Shown in pieces: positions 58,438-64,000 of a DNA stretch of 64,000 nt; positions within the stretch are counted from its first letter, which is position 1; the number at the start of each line of letters is the position of its first letter. Below the pieces are notes generated by a model. That model had not been told where the DNA came from and ran no database searches. It was given only the letters and a program-made list of their open reading frames with translations. Made by a program: the position numbers and the translations under genes. Origin of the DNA: DASUPK01 sp963744105 (GTDB lineage: Bacteria > Actinomycetota > Thermoleophilia > Solirubrobacterales > 70-9); assembly GCA_963744105.1 (NCBI GenBank), contig CAVUSJ010000004.1:744001-808000 (forward strand), given 5' to 3'.

Positions 58438-59220
58438 GTGAGCTCGCCTGAGTTAAGCGTCATCTGCCGGAGCTGCGGTGAGGAGGTCAGCCCCTACGTC
58501 ACGGAGTGCCCGTACTGCGGCACCCGGCTGCGCAAGCGGGCCCCGAAGCTCGAGCTGCGCGGCGACGAAATCACCCCCCACCAGTCCCGCCGGGCGCGTC
58601 GGCGCCTCGCGCGGGCGCAGCGCATGGACCGCGTGGCGGATCGCCCCTACGCGGTGCTTGCGGCGATCCTGGTCCCGGCCGCGATCGTGCTGCTGCGGGT
58701 GGCGAGCCCCTCCCTCGATACCTTCGGCCTCGGGGGGATCCTCGGGCCGGTCGGTGCGGACTGGTGGCGCTACCTCGCGGCGCCGTTCATCTATCCCGAC
58801 ATCGGCTACCTCTTCGTCGCCTCGGTCGGCATCGCCTTGTTCGGGATTCCCGTGGAGCAGCGGCTCGGCACGATCCCAACGGCGATCCTGATCGTGGCGT
58901 GCGGCGCGCTCGGCATGCTGGCGGCCGACGGCATGGAGACGGCCTTCGCGCCGAGCAACGACGTGCTCTACGCCGCCGGCGGTAACGGGATCGCCCTCGG
59001 GCTCCTCGCCTGCTGGGCCGTGATCCGCGGCGCCGAGGTTCGCTTTCAGCCCGGTGAGCACGTCGAGGTGATCGGCGCGGCGGTGGCCGCAGCGGTCCTG
59101 ATCCTGCTGCCCCTCGTCGACGACTTCGCCAACGTCTTCGCTGGGCTCGGTGGCGCCGTGGTCGGGGCCGCCTGCGGGCTCGTCGCGGCGTACGCCCGCC
59201 GGGAGCGTCATCCCGGCTAG
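58438..59220 (+). CDS. Zinc-ribbon, rhomboid-like membrane protein without catalytic residues
   Basis: 260 residues: an N-terminal zinc ribbon (ICRSCGEEVSPYVTECPYCG, residues about 9-28), a charged linker, then about six membrane helices resembling the rhomboid core. The catalytic GxSG region reads GGNGIALGLLAC (Ser to Asn) and the His-helix reads GLGGAVVGAACGL (no His), so it is likely an inactive rhomboid relative. The substrate-binding or chaperone function of pseudo-rhomboids is a possible role. GTG start 58438. Confidence 0.75.
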   Translation: MSSPELSVICRSCGEEVSPYVTECPYCGTRLRKRAPKLELRGDEITPHQSRRARRRLARAQRMDRVADRPYAVLAAILVPAAIVLLRVASPSLDTFGLGGILGPVGADWWRYLAAPFIYPDIGYLFVASVGIALFGIPVEQRLGTIPTAILIVACGALGMLAADGMETAFAPSNDVLYAAGGNGIALGLLACWAVIRGAEVRFQPGEHVEVIGAAVAAAVLILLPLVDDFANVFAGLGGAVVGAACGLVAAYARRERHPG

Positions 59221-59231
59221 CCTGCACCGCC

Positions 59232-59888
59232 TTGGCCGCCGACAAGTTCATCTCGATCACCCCGGAGCTCCACCGCTACGCCGTGGCGCACAGCTCCTTC
59301 CGCGACGGCGTCGTCCCGGAGGTCGAGCAGGCGGGGGAGGACATGGGGGACCTTGCGGCGATGCAGATCGCGGGCGATCAGGCCGCGTTCATGACGATCG
59401 TCGTCGCGGCGATCGGGGCGCGCGACGCGCTTGAGATCGGCACCTTCCTCGGCTACGGCGCCATCGCGATCGCTCGCGGGCTGCCGGAGGGAGGCCGGCT
59501 TGTCTGCTGCGAGCTCGACGAGGGTTATGCCGGCCGCGCGCGCGAGCACCTCGAGAAGGCGGGGCTCGCCGACAGGGTGGACTTCCGGATCGGGCCGGCA
59601 CTGGAGAGCCTCCGGGCCATGGACGCCTCCGAGCAGTTCGACTTCGCGTTCGTCGACGCGGACAAGACCGAGTACATCGACTACTTCGAGGAGACCCTCA
59701 CCCGCATGCGGCCGAACGGCCTGATCATGCTCGACAACACCCTGCGCAACGGCTCCGTCCTCGACCCCGGCGACTCGGAAGCCGCGCGGGTCACGGCCGA
59801 GCTCAACGACCGGCTGGCGAAGGACGATCGCGTCGACGCCGCCCTGGTCGGCTTCGCCGACGGCGTGACCCTGGTGCGCAAGCACTAG
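59232..59888 (+). CDS. Catechol-O-methyltransferase-like SAM enzyme
   Basis: 218-residue class I methyltransferase of the O-methyltransferase family 3. Motif I is ALEIGTFLGYGAIAIARGLP and the acidic loop is VCCELDEGY. The metal/catechol site is FAFVDADKTEYIDYFEETL, with DNTLRNGSVLDPG. It methylates a catechol or caffeoyl-like hydroxyl; substrate unknown. The start is TTG 59232. It heads a compact run of four same-strand genes. Confidence 0.92.
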   Translation: MAADKFISITPELHRYAVAHSSFRDGVVPEVEQAGEDMGDLAAMQIAGDQAAFMTIVVAAIGARDALEIGTFLGYGAIAIARGLPEGGRLVCCELDEGYAGRAREHLEKAGLADRVDFRIGPALESLRAMDASEQFDFAFVDADKTEYIDYFEETLTRMRPNGLIMLDNTLRNGSVLDPGDSEAARVTAELNDRLAKDDRVDAALVGFADGVTLVRKH

Positions 59889-59896
59889 GCGGCGAG

Positions 59897-60661
59897 GTGG
59901 CGGCTCCGTCGGACGACGCCGGCTGGCTCGGGCTCATCCGCTCCTCGATGCCGCCCTTCTGGTCCCTCCTCGCCGAGAGCACGGGGGGAAGCGTCTGGCG
60001 CCGCGATGGCATCACCGCCGCGGTCGTACCGGACTCGCCGAAGCGCTCATTCTTCAATTCGGTCATCTACACGGATCCGGAGCCAGTGGCGGAGACGATC
60101 GGCGAGCTCGCGGACCTCTATTCGGAGGCGGGGGTGGAGGCCTGGACGGTGTGGGTCCCGGAGGCCGACACGGAGGTCGCGGAGGCGCTCGGGGCCGCCG
60201 GGCACAGGCTCGACGCGACGCCCCGGGCCATGGCGATGCCCATCGGTGGGCTGGCGGCGCCGAAGTCTGACCCGGAGCTCGAGATCCGCGAGGAGCCCGA
60301 CTACGAGCTGGTTTCGAGCATCAACGAGGTCGCTTACGGGTTCGCCCCGGGCGAGTTCCCCGTGATGAGGGGAGACCTCTCCGGCCTCCGGACCTACCTG
60401 GGCTGGATCGACGGAGAGACGGTGGCGTGCGCGGGAGCGTTCGCCAATGGCGGGGACTGCGAAATCGTCTTCGTCGCCGTTCTGCCCGAGGGCCGCGGGC
60501 GAGGCATCTCGGGTCGCCTGATGGCTCGGGCGCTTGCCGACGCGGCGGAGCAGGGCCTCGAGACGACCACGCTGCAGGCGACCAAGCTCGGCTACCCGAT
60601 CTACGTCAAGCTCGGCTACGCCGACTATGGCGAGCTGCAGATGTGGGAGCGGCGGAAGTAG
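59897..60661 (+). CDS. GNAT-family N-acetyltransferase
   Basis: 254 residues from GTG 59897. The C-terminal half is a GNAT domain with the acetyl-CoA pyrophosphate loop near EGRGRGISGRLMARALADAA, followed by a YPIYVKLGYADYGELQMWE ending. The N-terminal 100 residues are a second, diverged GNAT-like lobe. Substrate unknown. It lies 8 bases after the methyltransferase. Confidence 0.9.
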   Translation: MAAPSDDAGWLGLIRSSMPPFWSLLAESTGGSVWRRDGITAAVVPDSPKRSFFNSVIYTDPEPVAETIGELADLYSEAGVEAWTVWVPEADTEVAEALGAAGHRLDATPRAMAMPIGGLAAPKSDPELEIREEPDYELVSSINEVAYGFAPGEFPVMRGDLSGLRTYLGWIDGETVACAGAFANGGDCEIVFVAVLPEGRGRGISGRLMARALADAAEQGLETTTLQATKLGYPIYVKLGYADYGELQMWERRK

Positions 60662-60670
60662 GGTGCGCCC

Positions 60671-60997
60671 GTGGCGCGAGGGCCGTACAGCGACGAGCAG
60701 ATCGACTCCGCGATCGACGCCATCTCCGACCCGGAGGTCTTCAAGGAGACCGAGCGCCAGGTGGCTCGGGCGGCGCCGCGCCTCCAGAAGATCCTCGCCG
60801 AGGCGCTCGGAGCCGGCGGCTGGTTCGGCGAGTCCCACGACGCCGAGACGCTCAAGGCCGCAACCGTGCCGGACGAGCAGGAGCGGCTGACCGCGGTGCG
60901 CACTCTGCTCGCCGAGGAGGCCCGAATGGGAATGATGGTGGGCGTCGCAGTAGGGTGGGCGCTCGCGGAGAGGCTCGCCAAGCAAGAGGAGGAGTAG
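60671..60997 (+). CDS. Small hypothetical protein
   Basis: 108 residues from GTG 60671. It is helical and acidic (YSDEQIDSAIDAISDPEVFK; ERLTAVRTLLAEEARMGMMV) with a Gly/Met-rich amphipathic stretch and a Glu-rich end. No family recognised. It sits 9 bases after the GNAT gene and 5 bases before the dienelactone hydrolase, so it is operonic. Confidence 0.65.
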   Translation: MARGPYSDEQIDSAIDAISDPEVFKETERQVARAAPRLQKILAEALGAGGWFGESHDAETLKAATVPDEQERLTAVRTLLAEEARMGMMVGVAVGWALAERLAKQEEE

Positions 60998-61002
60998 ATC
61001 CA

Positions 61003-61689
61003 ATGCCAGACGTCGAATTCGAGGCCAACGGGGGTACCGCAAAGGGCTACCTGGCGGAGCCCGAGAGCGAGGGTCCCGGGCTGGTGGTGCTGGGGGAGTG
61101 GTGGGGCCTGGATGACAACGTCCGCGGCATCGCCGACAGCTTTGCCAAGGAAGGCTTCGTGGCGCTTGCGCCGGACCTCTATGGCGGAAATACGACGGAG
61201 GAGCCCGACGAGGCTCAGAAGCAGTTGATGGCGATGAACATGGAGGAGGCCGAGAAGGACATGCGGGGCGCGGTCAAGTACGTCCTGGACCAACCTAAGT
61301 GCAACGGCGAGGTCGGCTCCGTCGGGTTCTGCGCAGGTGGCGGGCTCTCAGTCTGGGCGGCCGCGTCGAACCCGCAGATCGGCGCGGCGGTCACGTACTA
61401 CTACGTCATGCCCCACGGCAAGCCGGACTTCTCGAACATCAAGGCGCCGGTCCTGGGCCACTTCGGAACCAGTGACGACTTCATCTCGGTGGACGACGCC
61501 AAGGCGCTCGAACAGGAACTGCAGGCCGCCGGAGTCGACGCGGCCTTCGAGTACTACGAGGGCGGCGGCCACGCGTTCGCCAACGATCACAACCGGCTGG
61601 GTACCTACGACCAGGCCCACGCGGCAAAGGCCTGGGAGCGCACGACCTCGTTCCTGAAGAAGCACCTCAGCAAGAACGGCTCGAGCTAG
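61003..61689 (+). CDS. Dienelactone hydrolase family protein
   Basis: 228 residues from ATG 61003 with GGAGG about 9 bases upstream. The alpha/beta-hydrolase has the DLH nucleophile elbow GFCAGGG (Cys instead of Ser), the acid region GTSDDFISVDDAK and the His loop YYEGGGHAFANDHNR. Classical DLH opens dienelactones in aromatic catabolism; this could also be a general carboxymethylenebutenolidase-type hydrolase. Confidence 0.92.
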   Translation: MPDVEFEANGGTAKGYLAEPESEGPGLVVLGEWWGLDDNVRGIADSFAKEGFVALAPDLYGGNTTEEPDEAQKQLMAMNMEEAEKDMRGAVKYVLDQPKCNGEVGSVGFCAGGGLSVWAAASNPQIGAAVTYYYVMPHGKPDFSNIKAPVLGHFGTSDDFISVDDAKALEQELQAAGVDAAFEYYEGGGHAFANDHNRLGTYDQAHAAKAWERTTSFLKKHLSKNGSS

Positions 61690-61932
61690 TCAGTCTGCGG
61701 ACCGCGCCGAAACCACACCGAGCGGTCCTTCCAGTCGTGCGCCATCAGCACGCCGCCCGCCAGGGTCCAGGCGATGGCGCGCCTCGGAACGGCGCGCCGC
61801 AAGCTGCGCCAGCCCCGCGCTGGCGACCGCGATCCCGGTGAGCCCGTGATGAAGGCGCTGGCCGCCGATCCAGAGCCGTCGCAGCTCCGGGTCGATGCCC
61901 ACGATCCGGTTTCCGAGTTTCCAGGGCTTCAT
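61686..61932 (-). pseudogene. Small membrane protein, frameshifted
   Basis: From ATG 61932 the frame reads KPWKLGNRIVGIDPELRRLW, GGQRLHHGLTGIAV and ASAGLAQLAARR, then becomes Arg/Gly-rich nonsense to a TGA at 61690. One frame over, from about 61780-61800, it continues AVPRRAIAWTLAGGVLMAHD and WKDRSVWFRRGPQTD to a TAG at 61686. That is hydrophobic and protein-like. One extra base in the GC-rich stretch best explains it. Function unknown. Confidence 0.55.
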
Positions 61933-62030
61933 CGGTCTGAGTTCCTCATCGGATCGCACCGTCGTGCTGATCAGCACAAGATTCGGTAATCGGATGGTGA
62001 TCTCCTGCGCAGACGAATGCGCCGGTCGAA

Positions 62031-62048
62031 ACTGGCCAGCCAGCCAGT
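62031..62048. promoter_or_regulatory. Inverted repeat upstream of the second R2-like gene
   Basis: ACTGGC-CAGCCA-GCCAGT has 6-base arms and shares an ACTG-CCAG core with the operator at 1362-1383 (ACTGACCAGTCAGT core versus ACTGGCCAGCCAGCCAGT). It could be a weaker site for the same TetR regulator; the match is imperfect. Confidence 0.35.
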
Positions 62049-62070
62049 CCTTGCGCTAGGGTGCAGGCCA

Positions 62071-63009
62071 GTGGAGGCAAAGGAAGCCACCCAGAGCGGG
62101 CCCTCCAGAGCGAGTCGCGAGGACTTCCGCGCCACGTCCGACCCGGCCCTCCAGGAGGGTGGCCGCTCAGACGTCAAGCTCCTCGACTACACCCAGCTCT
62201 ACAACCTCTGGGAGAAGCAGCAGTGGCTGACCCAGGACCTCGACTTCTCGCAGGACCGGGTCGACTGGCACGAGCGCATCCCGGAGGAGGAGCGCTTCCA
62301 GCGCATGTACGGCCTCTCCAGCTTCTTCATCGGCGAGCAGAAGGTGGCCGACGAGCTCGGCCCGATCATGAGGGCGGCACCGACCGAGGCCCAGCGAATC
62401 TTCCTCTGCACGCAGATCGCCGATGAGGCCCGGCACGTCCGGTTCTTCGATTGTTTCTTCAGCGAGGTCGGCGTGCTCGAGGGATCCGACGATCTCTCAC
62501 AACGGCTCGAGGCGCTCGACGTGCACCTCAACGACGCCTTCCACACGCTCTTCGACGATCTGCTGAAGAGCCGGGTCGACCGGCTCGCGCAGGAGCCCGA
62601 CGATCGCGATGCCCTCGTGGAGGCCGTGACGCTCTACCACATGGTCATCGAGGGGATGCTGGCCCTGACCGGGCAGCACTTCATCATCGACTACAACGAG
62701 CGGGTGGGGACACTGCCGGGCTTCGTCGAGGGCTTCTCCAACGTCGCGCGCGACGAGCACCGGCATATCGCGTTCGGCGTCCGGTTCCTGACCGACTGCG
62801 TGAAGGAGGACGACCGCTACCGGGGGGTCATCCAGAAGATGCTCGAGCAGGCCCTACCGGTCGCGGACAAGGTGATCGACCCGCCGTGGCCCGAGGAGGA
62901 GGACAACACCGAGCTCTTCGGCGCGACGCGCGAGGAGACTCACGCCTTCGCCGCCCAGGCCCTGACCCGGCGGCTGAAGGTCATCGGGCTGGTGCCCGCT
63001 AGCGCCTGA
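62071..63009 (+). CDS. R2-like diiron/Mn-Fe protein without SCP2 domain
   Basis: 312 residues from GTG 62071. It is the same R2-like core as the first gene of the window, with ligands Glu89, Glu119-x-x-His122, Glu194 and Glu229-x-x-His232 (GEQKVADELG; DEARHVRFFD; YHMVIEGMLALTGQHFII; RDEHRHIAFG). It ends at about the point where the other protein's SCP2 domain would begin. No NrdA-type partner is nearby. R2-like ligand-binding oxidase or alkane/fatty-acid oxidation is more likely than ribonucleotide reduction. Confidence 0.88.
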   Translation: MEAKEATQSGPSRASREDFRATSDPALQEGGRSDVKLLDYTQLYNLWEKQQWLTQDLDFSQDRVDWHERIPEEERFQRMYGLSSFFIGEQKVADELGPIMRAAPTEAQRIFLCTQIADEARHVRFFDCFFSEVGVLEGSDDLSQRLEALDVHLNDAFHTLFDDLLKSRVDRLAQEPDDRDALVEAVTLYHMVIEGMLALTGQHFIIDYNERVGTLPGFVEGFSNVARDEHRHIAFGVRFLTDCVKEDDRYRGVIQKMLEQALPVADKVIDPPWPEEEDNTELFGATREETHAFAAQALTRRLKVIGLVPASA

Positions 63010-63049
63010 CCTGGCGACGGTCAGGGGTCAGGCTTAAGCCTGACCCCTG
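63005..63049. terminator. Perfect 28-base palindrome with an overlapping hairpin
   Basis: CAGGGGTCAGGC-TTAA-GCCTGACCCCTG (63022-63049) is a perfect palindrome. CCTGACC/GGTCAGG (63005-63025) forms a second stem sharing one arm. The palindrome contains the stop codon of the minus-strand gene and follows the R2-like stop by 12 bases, so it is a bidirectional terminator or a REP-type repeat. Confidence 0.75.
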
Positions 63050-64000
63050 TGGCGCTTTCTCGGCGCCGCCTTGCGCTGCTTCTTGGGGGCCGAGTAGGAG
63101 AGCGGCTTCACGCTGCCGCTCTGAATCGCGCCGCTTGCGCCTATGTCGGTCGGAGCGGGGGGAGGAGGCGGCGGCGAGGTGCAGCTGCTCGGCGCGCCCG
63201 CGTCTGTGACCCCGTCGCCGTCCGCGTCGCAGGTGGCGGGCTCCACGCCGGTCGTGACCGGTCCGGTCTGGGCCGGGGTCTTCGGCTGGGAATCGCTGTT
63301 GGCGACGGCGTTCTTGTGGTGACGGTGCTTGCCCGTCGTAGTTGCGGCCGTGGTGCCGCCGGTCTGCGCGCCGGTCGCTGTGGCCGGATCGGCTGGCTGC
63401 GGCGGGACCGTGACGGTGTTGGGCGGCGTGGTCGCGGCAGCCGCGGCGGTCGGAGGTGTCTGGGCCGCGACGGCGTCCTGTGCAGTCGCGTCGGTCTTCG
63501 GCGGGATGCCGATCTTCGTCACCTTGCCGCGGTCGACGACCCTGTGCTTGGCGGGGGCGGGCCTGGAGGGATGGTCGGAGACGTTCTGGATCTCGGCCGC
63601 GCCGCCGGCGATGATCGCGGCGGTCGCGATGCCTGCGGCGGCCTTGGTGCCGATCGCGGCAGCGGCTCCACCCGCCGCGGTCACAGCCCCGCTGCCCGCG
63701 GCGGCTCCGCCGGCTGCGGCGGCACTGCCGATCGCCGCCGTGCTGCCCGCGGCGGCGGCTCCGGCTCCAGCTGCTCCGGCTCCCGCAGCCCCTGCTCCGG
63801 CCGCACCCGCGCCGGCACCCGCTGCGCCGGCGCCCGCTGCACCCGCACCTGCGCCGGTACCGGCAGCGGCGCCACTGCCGCCGGCGCCCGCGGCCGCGCC
63901 GCCACCGCCGCCGCCGAAGAGGCCGCTGAGCTTGGCAACCAGCGCTCCCTTGAGGAGCAGCAGCGGGCCGGCGGGGAAGATCGCGGCGAAAGCCTTGGTG
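63034..64000 (-). CDS. Gly/Ala-rich protein, 5' end outside the window
   Basis: The open frame continues without a stop to the window edge (over 320 residues). From the edge it reads TKAFAAIFPAGPLLLLKGAL then VAKLSGLFGGGG. A Gly-Ala low-complexity region of about 70 residues follows, then a hydrophobic stretch (IGTKAAAGIATAAIIAGGAA), a Pro/Ala/Thr-rich region and a basic end (KKQRKAAPRKRHRG). Such tails are attached to sigma-70-like factors in some Thermoleophilia; no sigma motif is in view, so the family is unknown. Confidence 0.6.
   Translation of the reverse strand, partial: TKAFAAIFPAGPLLLLKGALVAKLSGLFGGGGGGAAAGAGGSGAAAGTGAGAGAAGAGAAGAGAGAAGAGAAGAGAAGAGAAAAGSTAAIGSAAAAGGAAAGSGAVTAAGGAAAAIGTKAAAGIATAAIIAGGAAEIQNVSDHPSRPAPAKHRVVDRGKVTKIGIPPKTDATAQDAVAAQTPPTAAAAATTPPNTVTVPPQPADPATATGAQTGGTTAATTTGKHRHHKNAVANSDSQPKTPAQTGPVTTGVEPATCDADGDGVTDAGAPSSCTSPPPPPPAPTDIGASGAIQSGSVKPLSYSAPKKQRKAAPRKRHRGQA

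Noticed and set aside
1..64000. CRISPR arrays, rRNA genes, transposases or integrases
   Set aside because: No evenly spaced repeats, no rRNA-like conserved stretches and no DDE, tyrosine or serine recombinase motifs were seen on either strand.

Overview
The window looks like chromosome from a high-GC actinobacterium, most likely class Thermoleophilia (Solirubrobacterales or a relative). The evidence is the very GC-rich coding sequence with many GTG/TTG starts, tandem SnoaL-like proteins that begin MSEENVE and end EALEAAGLSE, secreted proteins with Asn-Ala-Ala repeats, an RTX-type secreted protein, a DUF370/RemA-like protein and CsrA. The lineage is inferred from protein character, not from a marker phylogeny. 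I see one tRNA (Gln, TTG), no rRNA, no CRISPR array and no recognisable transposase or integrase.

Layout. 1-10 kb: an R2-like metalloprotein fused to an SCP2-type domain, diverging from a TetR regulator across a perfect palindrome; an MFS transporter; a truncated cupin remnant; glycyl-tRNA synthetase; an FmdB zinc ribbon; an LCP-family protein; a ROK kinase; rsmI; and a PQQ-type beta-propeller. 10.3-43.6 kb follows the old actinobacterial housekeeping order (rsmI, metG, tatD, rsmA, ispE, glmU, prs, rplY, pth, mfd, PPIase, mazG, eno, divIC). Accessory genes interrupt it in two places. Between ispE and glmU lie a DedA-PAP2 fusion, a PucR regulator, a GH15 enzyme, tRNA-Gln, an HNH endonuclease with a consensus LexA box, and two DJ-1/PfpI genes. 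Between prs and rplY lie a four-gene SnoaL array, a lipoprotein, GDPD and an ABC1/AarF kinase.

43.7-52.5 kb holds four consecutive, translationally coupled paralogues of a large multi-spanning membrane protein with GT-C-like features. This is the most distinctive locus in the window and the best candidate for an undescribed system. A small conserved protein, an acidic/basic HTH-like protein and csrA follow. 53.9-64 kb contains a small membrane protein, a nuclease, a class I aldolase, a frameshifted nitronate monooxygenase, a YbdK-type ligase, an HxlR-like regulator with its own palindrome, a zinc-ribbon rhomboid-like protein without catalytic residues, an O-methyltransferase, a GNAT enzyme, a dienelactone hydrolase, a second R2-like protein, and a Gly/Ala-rich protein that runs off the end.

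Four features cut across the gene list. A structured repeat of about 75 bp occurs twice, 36 kb apart. The 3' end of prs is repeated beyond the SnoaL array, as if that array were an inserted segment. Three genes carry single-base frameshifts. Two housekeeping genes (pth and mazG) have no ATG, GTG or TTG ahead of their conserved N-termini and apparently start at CTG.
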